From Taenia hydatigena (Eukaryota; Platyhelminthes; Cestoda; Cyclophyllidea; Taeniidae): a stretch of DNA of 64,000 nucleotides. The notes beneath the pieces were generated by a model. That model was given only the letters and a program-made list of their open reading frames with translations, was not told the DNA's origin and ran no database searches. The position numbers were made by a program, and so were the translations under genes. The stretch spans positions 7,583,381 to 7,647,380 of the forward strand of contig JADWOT020000009.1 in assembly GCA_036345935.2 (NCBI GenBank), written 5' to 3'. This document shows, piece by piece, positions 12,051 through 23,339 of this stretch; within the stretch, counting starts at the first letter, position 1; each line of letters begins with the position of its first letter.

Positions 12051-13735
12051 ATTCCAGCCACCCAAAGTAATTAGTCTATGAGAATTGTTGGTGTAGTCCA
12101 CAACCTAAGTTTCCAAAATAGGGGCCAGAATTTTGAAACAATCGACCAAACAGAAAGGAGCTTATTAAGCAATAAATTTATAACTAACTTCACATCCTCC
12201 CTCTGTCAAATGGAGCAATGAGAACCTATTTTTGACAATCACTGATATTGCTTCACCGAAAATCTCCTATTTATGGAGCATTAAAACTACACACCAAGAA
12301 AATCTGATGTCTCCAACTCATGTTGACCATTATCTGCTCGTGACTAGGGCCACTTTATTACCCAAAAAGGTAGCGGCTGCATCACAAAGCTCATTATTCT
12401 CCTCATGTGTATGCCTGCCACTTACGACCCATATCAACTGATCCAGAAAGATGGCTTGAAAGCATTTGGCGACTCATTCCAGCAAAACGACCCTAAAATT
12501 ACGTCTGTGCAATCGCTCTTTGGCTTTCCATGTGGCGATTGCGGTGGGTGGATTTACCAACGCTCTCATGAGGGCTTGACCACTTAATCCGAGCAAAGTT
12601 AACTAATGCTAACGCCGTTGTATGTTCAACTGTCGTCCTGGTGCTTACGTCTCCACCTTTAGGCTCTTTACCACCATGGTACAGTTGCTTTTGCTCTTCC
12701 AATTTCATGCAGTGGTGTCAATTTGAGAGCACAGTGAAGGCGTTGCCTCCGCTGTTTTGCGTCATAGGGCGCGGTCTGAGGCTATGAAACACATCAACAA
12801 GAAAAATTGTGTGTGTATGCACACGGATCCCACTATGCGGAGGGACGCATTAGAGCTCACAACTTCTAATAAATTAAATGCTTTAGAAGACAATACCTGG
12901 TTCTACTTGAATTAAAGGGCTTAGCTACCTAGATTTGTGATTTGACTATTGTGTCAGGCCTACTGAACGGAGATAAAACTCGGCCTTATGTTTTGCGCTC
13001 GATTATCAGAGTGATTCCCCTGCCGGGTGAGCTCACAATCCCGGGTTAATCTAGTTGAACAGATAATCCTTTTACGTTTTTGCTCGATACAACATAGACA
13101 CGTATACCAAAAATGTAGAAATTATTTTTCTGGTGTAAGAGATGAAAGATTGCTGGGAGTTTTTTGGGTAGACAAAGAAATATGACTATCTTCTTTAGCT
13201 TAATTGGGAAGGCGAATTCAACATCAAAACGAACTTCGTATTATATCGAGCTAAAGAAATCTTTAAATTATAATAATTTTACCAAAAACTGGGTCGTCTG
13301 TCACATCTGCTGAATGGCAACCCCAAATTGATGCAGCCCTACTTTACGGAACGGTACCGATTATACTGATCGTAGGGAAGATACGTTGAAGGCGAAATTT
13401 CTTCAAGTTTGAGAATCGCCGTATCGGCGCGTCACTCTCTATCAGCTAATGTGAAGATTTGGTAGGCACCAACAACCCCTCCTACCTTACTGATTTGAAA
13501 GATGGAGATTTTTGGAGGGTCTGTGCATAGTTCATCGCTTTTGCACAGGGAATGCATAGCGCCGTTCGCTTTTCTCATTAAAATAAAATTATCACTAAAA
13601 TCCTGGCGTTCAACCGAATAAACCACAGGTTCTAGACAAAACAAAAGTCTTGGGCATTTTCAATCTTGATTTATCATGATCAAGACAAGTAAATACAATC
13701 CACTGAGAGAATAGGCGGGGCGTGAGGAGTGTGCG
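12051..13735. other. Probable further retroelement debris, no gene
   Basis: Only short ORFs on both strands. No motif could be assigned. Phrases around 12940-13070 loosely resemble 9550-9620, but this is too diverged to call. Confidence 0.35.
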
Positions 13736-14211
13736 TTAGTGTAGCATGTGGATATGATCGACTTCATCTAAAAGGATAAAATCCGTAGAGTGGCTGCATT
13801 TTTATTCGATCTTAATTTAAAAAAACAAGGACTCACAGACTTCCTCAGGTGTCTTTCCATAGGTGTCCCCATCAAGGTCTAAAAGGATAATTAGGGTTGC
13901 TCATAATTGTCCTTTACACTGATATTGAAACTCAACCGGTGATATCCCTTTTACAAGTGAAAATGGTACCCAAGTTGTCAAAAAAAATCTGGTAAACTTG
14001 GACACATCTGTCATTACTGTATAAAACACCGTTAAATGAAGCATCGAAATCATGGTTTGGACGGAGAAAAGGAAGTAAAGTAGATGGCGAACATACCAAG
14101 TTCCTCGGCTTTCTGTAACCACTCCTCTTCGGTGAGCGAAGGATGGGCAGGTGCAGGATAGACCTGTGCGGTGAGGACCAAAGCGAAGACGAAAAGATAC
14201 AGGGGACTCAT
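13736..14211 (-). CDS. Small secreted acidic protein, 62 aa, three exons
   Basis: Minus-strand exons 14211-14097, 13878-13837 and 13767-13736 join in phase (38 codons+1, 42 nt, then stop TAA). The donors are gtatgt and gtgagt; both acceptors are the identical string ccttttag. The protein starts with a signal peptide (MSPLYLFVFALVLTAQVYPA) and continues PAHPSLTEEEWLQKAEELD. It then has DLDGDTYGKTPEEV and ends HIHMLH. The DxDGD stretch resembles a calcium-binding EF-hand loop, but there is only one, and the flanking helices are short, so calcium binding is only a guess. No family recognised. A TATA box sits at a good distance upstream. If the second donor is not used, exon 2 would instead read six further codons to TAA. 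Confidence 0.65.
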
Positions 14212-14251
14212 TGTAATTGCACGAATTGGATGTCGGGTGTGACTTTGGGGC

Positions 14252-14259
14252 TTTATATA
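14252..14259 (-). promoter_or_regulatory. TATA box (TATATAAA) of the 13736-14211 gene
   Basis: On the minus strand the sequence reads TATATAAAG, 41-48 bp upstream of the ATG. That leaves room for a transcription start about 30 bp further on and a very short leader. This is the clearest core promoter in the window. Confidence 0.6.
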
Positions 14260-15426
14260 ATTGCGGTTTGGTGGGTGTGGTTTGGCTTTGGATTCCGTGC
14301 TTGATAACTGTACTTAAGACGCCATACCCTGTGCGCAGCAACAAGGAGTGCCATGAGATGACAGGGTGGTACGGTTTTTCCCATTGGATAAGGTGGTATG
14401 CCCTTTTAACACAAAAAATTGCTAATAAGCGATATACCAGGAACGCTGTAACTGCACTGCAGTCAGTGTATGGTCAGCAGACGATGTCAAGGAAATAGCT
14501 GGTCTGCAACCGACACAACTTTTACAACTTGCCAAATACAGGAACTTAATGCTATTGCTCTGAGTTTGGGAGCCTAAAGAACTAGGTGTTCAAATGAAAA
14601 ATAACGGCGAGCGTGTTGGATTCGATTGAATGAACTCGCTCCTCTTAGGATAATCACTATTAGGCCTATTGAGGCTCCGAACGACGGTAATGGTGGACTC
14701 GTAGTGATGATATGCTCCTATGCAACAAACAAACAATTGTTTTCTGCATGCAAAATGAGAGCTTAAGCACCATCACTTGCTAGCAAAAATCGCCTATAAT
14801 GCTTTGCACTGAAGGAGGCTTACACAAGTCAGGCCTCCAGTAACATAACTGTCCATTTATGACGTTGATGGTGAATGAGGACCAGTAGGGTTAACTGGAT
14901 GTTTACGCCATGGTAATTGCAGGCTGAGCATTTTTTGCTAATAGCTGTTGAAAATTTCACAAAAAATCTCTTCCTGTCACGAATCATGGCGCATATAGGC
15001 TATCACACCACACAGGTGATCCACATTGGCTCCTTTCTGATAAGCCCACACCAGAAAGCATGTGACGCCCTCTAGCTGGCACACATGGGAACCCCTTAGT
15101 CAACCCACTCCTCTAAACAAATGAAGTACTGAGAAAAGTGTACATCAATTTATATCTTTCCCGGAACTTCATCGTTTCCGTTTCAGCACCACAGCCACAG
15201 CGTACCACCTAAGCACTCAAAACCTTCTTGGAGGAGTCGAACCAAGACAGACCTAGATCCAACAAGGCCGAAGACCTCCAGACAACCCAATTCCATCGGC
15301 TTGAAAGAAAATGAGCACTTAATAAACACTAGTTAGCGTCCGGATTACAACGACATAAAAATGATGCATTTTCCAATTCAATAGTTGGCTGCCCTCCAAA
15401 CGGCGTTGTGCAGGCCTGCCAGACAT
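14260..15426. other. Intergenic, nothing recognised
   Basis: No supported gene. Short ORFs only. The part near the left end of the receptor gene (15433-15881) would be that gene's 3' UTR. Confidence 0.4.
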
Positions 15427-15432
15427 TTTATT
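15427..15432 (-). promoter_or_regulatory. Candidate polyadenylation signal of the nuclear receptor
   Basis: TTTATT on plus (AATAAA on minus), about 450 bp downstream of the receptor stop codon at 15882. First canonical hexamer found on that side; not proven. Confidence 0.35.
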
Positions 15433-15881
15433 CACTTTTTTATTTTGTAACAATGCAGAAAGACTGTAGGTGCGATGCCAGTACGCACAAAGATAGGCAC
15501 CACCTCATTTCAGCCTGTAGACTGGGCTAGCCAAGGGATGTAGTCGCCACCCCATACCAGGCTTGGAAGCACAAATGTTTGCTTTAAGATGAGGTGGAGC
15601 CCAACGCTGTTGGAGTTGGCAGACACAAAATAGACAGAGAGATGCATAAAATGGAGCAAATATATTGCTTAGAAAGCTCAATTGCATTCATTCCGATCAA
15701 TACAGATATTGAGACATTCAAGGGGAGGAATTACTAAGGGGAATAACTCAGATCGAAACCGATGAGGGGTGTAAAAAGCTGCTGACTTTGGGAATGAAAA
15801 TTGGAGGTAGCTTCCAACTATAAATGCACATAAAGGCTTGCACTACCACAAGGTCCTACTTTAATAGAAAAAGTAGATAGT

Positions 15882-18800
15882 TTAGATACTCGGTTCTAAA
15901 AATGTGAGTGTAGAGTCGGGTTTGTAAAAACACTCAAGAAGATAGATAAGACAATGAAGAGAGTGGGAAGGATCGGAAGAGGTTTTCGAGTAGATGAGCT
16001 CGGCGACAAAAGAGAGATCAGCCAAGTGAAGGCACATTTGAGCCATACGACCGAGAGCCGTCTTCTGATCCGCCTGTACGAGGGTGTGTTCGAGGCAAAC
16101 GAATGCCTCGTCTCGTCTGCTCTCCACGCGTTCACGAGTTTCCTCCGTCAGCTCGGGTGCGTCTGCATACACAAAGAAAATGGTCAAAACAACCGGATCA
16201 AGAGACGAAAGTGGGGCTTGAATGATTATTCCCAAAGAACAAAGAACAGGAGTAGTGTAGCACTCAAAATCAATTTTTCCCTTTGAGCTAATTAATGAGG
16301 CATCTCAGACGTGGAGAAAATTTCCGCACATTCAAATACTACTCTACTCTCCCCAACTGACCTCGACCTCGCAGCGCGGTGCGGATGACTCATCACTAAA
16401 CTATGGCAGTGAATCACAGGCGCAATGATGTTCAACACGCATACGTAGACGTGAATTACAGCATCCGCCTATCAACGAGCCACTGGTATTGCAACTCACC
16501 GGGGTTGAAAAGGATAACCATGCGTAGACATCCCACAGCTTCCACAGTGAGGCAAAGGCGTCTGAAGAGGCGGGCCAGATCGAATAGGCGACACAGAATG
16601 AGGCGCCTAGACAGGCACTGGGCGTTCAGCTCGTTGGAGACGTCTGTAATGCTGATGGGACGGTGGTCATCATCGACGGGGAGAATATTCATGAGAACAC
16701 GAGATTCATGCCAACGATCGGCGTTACGTAAATCGGATTCAGCCTGTTGGCTAAAGAGAATGTCTTCGGGAGCGGAATGGAAAGGAAAAAGAACACCGAC
16801 AACGAAAATCGGAATATTGGATGAGGTAGAGAGAGTAGTAGTGGGCTCCGCAGAAGTCACCGAGGTACTGTTGGAACTTTCCTGTGAAGGTAGGGTCGCG
16901 GAGGGTGGCGAATTCGGTGATTGGGACTCAGTGAGAGAATTTGCCAGTCGGGAGATGAAGTGGACTAATAACAACTGGATGCAACCTAGAAGAGAAAACA
17001 ATGAGATCGATAAAAGGTAATAAAACGGTCCTTGTATCGTATCGTTAACAAAGGCACTACTTTACCCGTCCTCAAGAGAATAAACCGGTCAGATTCTGAG
17101 AAGTCGGAGAAAAAAGGAATGTTTTGAGACCAAAGGACTAAATTGATAATTGATTCCTCAAAGTTGGTTTTCAGAGAACTCCAGTCCTTTGCGTCCTAAA
17201 ATTGGGACAAATTCGAAGAAAAAAATTAAAATACGACTCTGAAAACAGATACCAAAGCAACAACACGAAAACCCATCATTTTTAAATCCCTGAACGTTTT
17301 ACCTTAGAGTCACGTCAAAGGAATAATGTAGCAATAATAATAATAATAACAATAATAATCAGTGCGGAACAGATCAATGAAGCGCCAGTTACTGAAGTAG
17401 ACAGGACCACATTTTTCCTGACCGAATGGAACACAAAACTTATTAAATACACATTTTGAAATAGATGAGCGAACACGACAGCAAAATTTCAAGCTGTCAG
17501 AGCACAATTTAAACAGCAACATCTTAGTGGGAGAGTTGGAGGACAACAGTTCGTTTATGAAGAGCCGATTCAGAAGTCCGCAAAATAAGTAATGACTGGG
17601 CACAACTAACCACGAAGATCGGTTTGTCCTCCGGTAAGTCAAGAGGAGGAACGTCGAAAACGATTGATTCTGCCTTTCCAATCTGTTTGACAGTGGCCTC
17701 AGTGGCTGGATCCGACCTCGAACCTGCTATTTTGTCAGCCTTTTCATGAGAACACATTGATGAAGTGGATGATGATGCGATGCTGGGATAGTCTTGAGCA
17801 TTGGAGAAAAGGAGCTTTACACGGGACTTCTCAGGCCGAACAGCTTGTAGGATGAACAGAAAACAAATTTATTGAGTTACTTAAGATTTCTGAGGCAAAA
17901 GAGAAAATGAGTATGCTGTTCTGATAGTTCAGTTAAAGGCGAAATTGCTATTATTAACTGGATTAAAACACCCGTAAAGAGGATAAACAAACACAATCAA
18001 TCACCTTCCCTGCGCATTCCCACAGCAAGGCACTTCGTTAGCCTGCATGAATGGCAGCGAAGATGGTGGTCATTGTCGCGGGAGTTCGATTTACCAGAGC
18101 ACTCGCACTGTATACCTAGATGAGTGGCCGTTCCAAAAAAGGCGCGGCAGCTGTCACACGACACAGCTCCTAAAAGGAAGGAATGACTTTGTCTGCTAAC
18201 CCAGATAGAGATCTAACCAGTGAGTTTAAAATGGTCATCTGGCATTGTTGGTACAAAAACACAAAGACAACATCCAACGCACTTACCGTAGTGCCTGCCT
18301 GTGGCCGGGTCTCCGCATATGGTACACGGCTGAGCAGTATAGGAATGGGTAACTTTCCTCATAGGAGTTGTCGCGGTCGACCGATGGTGTGGTGAAATCG
18401 GACTACCCGACCAAATCTATGAACATTAGAGAAACAACTTTTAAATCGTTCAACCTGTTGTACCTGTTGAAACGAAATTGACGCACAAGTGCAGAGCGCC
18501 AAAAGATTGGGTAACAACGCTTAGAAAAGAGCGGAGACCTTAAAAGGTTTCAGAGCAAAAGGACACTCCTATTTAACCTAGAATTAAGTGGAGTTCCAGT
18601 AAAACCAGAGCCCACCGAGCAGGAAGAAACCAAATGATTCGTTATAGCAAAAAGAACGATTTACGCATAAATCAAGCAGCCTTGTTAAATTTTAATTTTC
18701 CATTAAGTTGAACCTTTAATGCACGTTTACGCCTGCCCATTCGACGGTTTGCAGAGACCAACAATGAGAATTCAAAGTTCTAACTCTAGAGAAAATATTT

Positions 18801-20341
18801 CATTTTTTACCGCATTTGAAAAGCACACGAAAACAAAGTCTCATCTACGTTGGAAAATTGTGAGCGTCTCTTGTAAACCATTTGGTTAGCCAATCCCAGT
18901 CACAACCCGGTTTATTATCCGTACCAATGACACATTTCACCTTTTCAAACCGATTGCAATCTTTTTAGGAGGGTGATCGGGCTCCTGTCACACTTTCGTC
19001 ACAATTTTAAGTATGAATTGGAAGCAGCGTAACAATGCCTCTAAACCATATGTACTGAGTCGTGGCATGGAGAAATTTAAAAAAACCTAGATAAATTATG
19101 CTCATGAGCAATGCTTGTTGCTTACTTTCAGTTGATGTCAACTTAGTCACAATTTATGGCAAAATCCGAAAACTCAATCGCACTTTACGAGTTTTTCCAT
19201 AACTTCAGCTATTCACATTAGTTCAGGAAAGAACTTTGTCGAAAATTCATGTTGAATGTTGAATCAGCGAGTATGCACTCGAATGACAAAAGCATGCTTG
19301 CCACATCTATCGGATTGCTCGAACCCACATATTAAATAAACAATGTGCACGTTCTAGCAAAGGCGTATGGGCTAGTGAGGCCGACTCACGGTGTAGTTAG
19401 AAGAGTTAGGATAAGCACTAGCAACGAACGACTGGTCGGACGGACAGGACCGGATGGGAGGAGCAAAAGCGTCCTGCTGCCGATGAGGTAGAGCACGGCT
19501 GTTTGTCAGTGAAGGAGGCGTGGAGTGAAAGTATTGAGGAGAGACGGGAGTAATTGGCGAATACGGAGTGGAAGCATATGAGTAGTGTGGATAACCGCTG
19601 ACGCAGCTGCTTTGAGAAGCCAAGTCCCGCAGCTGCGGAGTTGCGAGGGTCAGGGTACAATGGGTTGTGGCGGCACCATAAGGGTTGGGAATCTGAGTGC
19701 TAGATTGAAGCCCAGCGTAAAGCGAACCAAGGTCAGGTTTCGGCATTCCAGAGCCAATTTGCAAGTCGGCTGGAAAGTGAACAGGTGGTCACCACTGGCA
19801 AAACCACCATCGCTTATAACAACTTAAAATAGCACCTACGCTTAAACAAACAAATTTGGCTAGAGAAGAAATATTGAATTCCGCAGGCATTAAAATTAGA
19901 ACAATAAACAAGTGAAAAGCTGCTCCAACAAAACAAAGTTCAACCACCAAAATCGAATGTTGAACGACATTATTGGGATAACGCTATCAAGCTGGCAAAT
20001 TTAAGTCTCTTTCCTTAATTACAGCTATAATTATTCAAACGGTATACTGCGACAACGTAAGTCAATTGACAGTTGGATTTAAACAGCCGCTAAAAATACA
20101 GAGAAAACGGGGAAAGGAAGCTAGGCATACCATCCGAGATAACATCAGATTTTAGATCGACGAGGGGTTTCTCATCGTTTTCCGATATAAGTGAGGCGAA
20201 TATAGAGTTGTCAAACGCATTTAGAGTAGGAGGAGCAGGTTCGGCAGTTGTAGGCATGGCGTGCATTGGATCGGGGCCCTCATTGGCTGGAGGTGCGACT
20301 GACGAAGCACTGCTTGAGTTCGGCCAAACTTGCATTGACAT
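15882..20341 (-). CDS. Nuclear hormone receptor, divergent (HR96b-like)
   Basis: Ligand-regulated transcription factor. Minus exons 20341-20131, 19769-19390, 18416-18287, 18169-18005, 17843-17611, 16974-16500 and 16162-15882 join in phase: 625 codons with stop. The start is MSMQVWPNSS. Residues 1-227 are a Ser/Pro/Tyr-rich A/B region. The DNA-binding domain is about 228-295: CTICGDPATGRHYG, then P-box CDSCRAFF, then CHSCRLTKCLAVGM. A hinge follows, then a ligand-binding domain from about 374 with helix-3-like LLLVHFISRL, signature region LFDLARLFRRL, FNPD at the exon 6/7 join, and a possible AF-2 core LIYLLECF. The exon 6 acceptor could instead be at 16985, which would need a different phase. 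The P-box type fits the HR96/DAF-12 side of the family. I recall that parasitic flatworm HR96b has a CHC2 second finger, which this resembles. Confidence 0.88.
17331..17359. repeat. AAT/AAC microsatellite in receptor intron 5
   Basis: About nine trinucleotide units, (aat)n interrupted by aac, in the intron between hinge and ligand-binding exons. Confidence 0.8.
18005..18416 (-). other. Nuclear receptor DNA-binding domain exons, irregular second finger
   Basis: Finger 1 has the regular C-x2-C-x13-C-x2-C. After the P-box only 13 residues separate it from the next Cys, and the usual basic FFRR is FFGT. Finger 2 should read C-x5-C-x9-C-x2-C; the position expected for its second Cys is Asn, while two His (DHHLRC) lie just before the last C-x2-C. 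The 117-nt intron between the two exons has good splice sites, and the exon reads open throughout. So the irregularity lies in the encoded protein rather than in an obvious frameshift. Confidence 0.8.
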
Positions 20342-20375
20342 TTTCGTTCAATTTGGTACGGCGACCAAATAGGGC

Positions 20376-20494
20376 CTAAAATAAGTAGCAAAGTAACAAT
20401 GTATTCTATACTTCGCTGATAGAACTATAGAATAAAGGACTAGAATATATGTATCTATACGCTAAAAATGCACTGACTCCATGTGGGTACTCAC
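20376..20494 (-). other. Candidate 5'-leader intron of the nuclear receptor
   Basis: Reading the minus strand, a strong donor GTGAGT lies at 20494-20489 and an acceptor cttattttag ends at 20376, 35 bases before the ATG at 20341. This suggests a non-coding first exon ending at 20495 and places the transcription start above that. Confidence 0.4.
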
Positions 20495-20630
20495 ATGCAG
20501 GCACTGAACTCATGACGGTAGTCAGCAGTTTGTTAAAAATTAAGTAATGGGACTCAGATAAAAGCGAGGAAATAGCGGTTCCTAAAGGCTTAATTCGTGT
20601 AGCACAGAACTTCCACATCCTACCGTTTCT

Positions 20631-20930
20631 ATGTTAACAAGCAAACTTCAGATAATGATGCACCAACTTTATCGAAATGCATCATCAAATTATTTTGGCA
20701 ACCCAAACCGAATACGACGTTGCTCTTCCGAAATTCAACACGACGCCGACTACATAAAAAACACTAAGTGCGAATGCCTGCATAAACTTGCAGAAAAATG
20801 CTATGGCTCAGTCATTAAAAATAATTGTTATGATGTGGAACCATACTGCGACGAGATACTTCCCTCAGACATCCGAAATACGCTAAATATCACCGAAGAT
20901 ACTAGTTTTATACGAGAGGAGATATTTTAG
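20631..20930 (+). CDS. Hypothetical 99-aa cysteine-containing protein
   Basis: An open ATG-to-TAG frame of 99 codons in AT-rich DNA. Seven Cys are spaced through the middle (RRCSSE, KCECLH, EKCYG, NNCYD, PYCDE). There is no signal peptide or membrane segment. It lies head-to-head with the nuclear receptor, whose leader begins near 20495, so the two could share a promoter region. I do not recognise a family. The length and Cys spacing are better than typical noise here, but a chance ORF or an isolated exon is possible. Confidence 0.35.
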   Translation: MLTSKLQIMMHQLYRNASSNYFGNPNRIRRCSSEIQHDADYIKNTKCECLHKLAEKCYGSVIKNNCYDVEPYCDEILPSDIRNTLNITEDTSFIREEIF

Positions 20931-22228
20931 ACAACCCACATTTAATACACGATACATGTTGTACTAGGAATATATTTCGAAAAAATTTTATACGTGTAGG
21001 GTCTGCAGATGCAGGATCTCCAAAAAACGTAAGTAACTGGTTTGGAAAATTTATCAACAAACTCGCCACGGGGTCACTTTGTCCGCTAGTGCAGATATTT
21101 ATTCGTACACCGGTGAAATATAAGAGACATAAAGTTAAATGATCGTAAAGCCAAGCAAATGAGTGAGTACATCAAAAGAGGAAAAAAGTTCCAATTTATC
21201 TTCAGCTTCAACGACCGAAGATTACATGTTTACACAACGGCTATGATTACAGCAGAATACGGAGTTCTAGGTAACGTAAAGGCCGATTTTGAGTAACCAA
21301 GGGCTGATCGCGGTAAATGTGCCGCCAATAGTACAGAAATTTATAATTTACACGTCCAATGAAAATGCATATAAGATTACGGTTGTGCGGTGGTTACTAT
21401 TCAACAAAGAAAAGCACCGAAGTCCACAGTTTAACAAATACTATCGGCACGCATGGTGGAACACATTTACCATTAAACTGGGACTATGTGTGAAGACATA
21501 AATGTCGAGAAATAGATAGGGTAAAAAGCACCAAAGTAGGAAACGATCAGTTCAAGGCAGCAAAAATGCAACAAGGTTCCAGCATACACACCCAGACAAA
21601 ACCGGTGGTAAGGGAGACATACCCGCACCAATACTGCAGAGGTAAAACCTCAACACAATAGCTTTGAGAGACAAAACCAAAAAGAACACGAACGCAGACG
21701 CAGAGAAAATGCATTCTAAATAGAGGGTCGGTTAAAACAACCGACATACTAAAAAGAAACAAAACATAAGACAAAGCGCAAATAAAGATTAATTAAATAG
21801 ATCGTAGTAGTATGCGGTGCTGTTTTAACTTAGCATCACGGTCTGCCATCGAACCTTTTTATGTTGCTAATGCTAAGTCATTCTCCAAAGGGCAAAAAAA
21901 TGAGAATTTATTTTGCGATGAATTTGCTAAGCTCGACATTGTAAACGTTATTACTATAGGGCTGAAATCGAGTTTGATCAAAAAAGCTACCATAACAAAA
22001 CTATGAGCACTGTTGACCCTAAAAGAACTCAGATGTCTTTTATAAAACATTCTACCTGGCTTTTTATAAATTGAGTTCAATTTTCAAAAGATAAACGTTT
22101 TTGTAGTTGAGATTTAGCATGTGAGAGTTCCGTCAATCTCTTCAATTTTTTAGCATTCAGAGACTTTCTTGAAGACAAAAGAAGGCATAATACTTGTAAT
22201 ACTTTGTTTGTTTGTGGCTATATTTTCC
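20931..22228. other. Intergenic, nothing recognised
   Basis: AT-rich sequence. ORFs of 60-75 codons on both strands have no resemblance or splice context. Confidence 0.4.
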
Positions 22229-22345
22229 TAGCTGCGTAGGCTGACCTTCGGGCCATGCCAGCAGCTTATTTCCCTCTGTCTGTTGAACATGCATATTCTG
22301 CCCTATTATGCTGCGTTCTTTTGTCTTTAAGGGAGCCTCGAAACG
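22229..22345 (-). repeat. Dispersed repeat, inverted copy 1
   Basis: Matches the reverse complement of 27353-27480: the series agggagcctcg, ccctctgtc, gccatgc-agcag and tagctgcgt appears in both. Divergence is moderate. Confidence 0.65.
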
Positions 22346-22429
22346 CTACAATACCAGTGTAGAAGGTTATCCCCTTTTCCCTTCTTCTCTCCCTCCGCCC
22401 TTACTATTTGAAGGCTGAGTAATATCGTA

Positions 22430-22900
22430 GGAGAGTTTAAGACGGCCTCTGTAAAGTCACCACACGACTCAACGACCAAGTTAAAATTGCCCTCCCGCCT
22501 CTGGCCTACAAAGCACATTAAAAGAACATCAGTATTACACTAAAACAGAATACGCATTCAATAGAGAAGAAATGGGGCCGCTAGCATGGCCCAGAGGTCA
22601 GCCCACGCGTCCAGGGCAATATGGCCATGTAAGTGACCGAAACCAAAGCCGGCAGTCTTAACAAACATAGCACTACAACCTTACCTGCCACTGCCCTAGT
22701 ATGGAAAGATTGAGTGTTCTTGACCGTCTTTATTGTGTTGTACGAGGTGGTGGGTTGATAGCGTATTAGCTGAAGGTGGGGGAACAAACCACTCGAGTCA
22801 GGAAAATCAAAGCGGTCCTTCAGAACCAGACTCAAATTTCCCTTTCGTCTCTCGTCTACAAGACTCATTTAAAGAAAATAAGTATTACATGTTTCCTCGT
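22430..22900. repeat. Imperfect tandem repeat, period about 360 bp
   Basis: The stretch around 22460-22545 (ccaagttaaaattgccctcc, then ctacaaagcacatt, then aagaacatcagtattac) returns around 22823-22890 as a diverged copy (accagactcaaatttccct, ctacaagactcatt, aagaaaataagtattac). Confidence 0.55.
22565..22700 (+). repeat. Dispersed repeat, direct copy 2
   Basis: Collinear with 27430-27560: ctagcatggcc, ccagcccacgc, agggca, gtgacc, ccggcagt, taacaaac and actac in the same order. The two lie about 4.87 kb apart on either side of the gypsy pol remnant, so they may be decayed LTRs. Confidence 0.6.
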
Positions 22901-23044
22901 CACTAGCACCGGCCTCGGTGCTACCCTTGCGGGTTGCCTCTAACTATGCCATCGGGTGCGTGGACGTCATCTTCGTATCCTACCGACGGACCATCTTTAT
23001 AGGGTCGTATCGTGTCCTGGTGGAAGGTTATCGGTTACGATCAC

Positions 23045-23150
23045 TTGGGGTAACCGTGTTACCTGTCGGATGGGCTGGCTTCTGAGCCATGCCAACAGCC
23101 TCAATCCACTTCTGTTTGCTGATTATACGTGCATTATGCCCAAGTCGCGG
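23045..23150 (-). repeat. Dispersed repeat, inverted copy 3
   Basis: The core gggctggcttctgagccatg, then agcct, then attatacgtgcattatgccc corresponds to the reverse complement of the 27392-27465 copy. It is more diverged than copies 1 and 2. Confidence 0.45.
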
Positions 23151-23339
23151 ATGGTAAAATTCACTGTGAGCTACGGATGGGGGAATTGGCCCGTACATTT
23201 GGACATGTTCTCTTACGCGGTAGGGAGAGTTTTGACCATCCTCTGCATATCCGTCTAATCGCCTTGCTAGATGCGTTCATTCCTTTCGCTGTGGGCTTAT
23301 AAGGGGACGCCAGGAACCCCTCCCATACCAGAGCCGTCG

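Noticed and set aside
16403..17020. 205-codon plus-strand ORF
   Set aside because: Shadow of the nuclear receptor ligand-binding exon on the opposite strand; Arg-rich composition typical of antisense frames.
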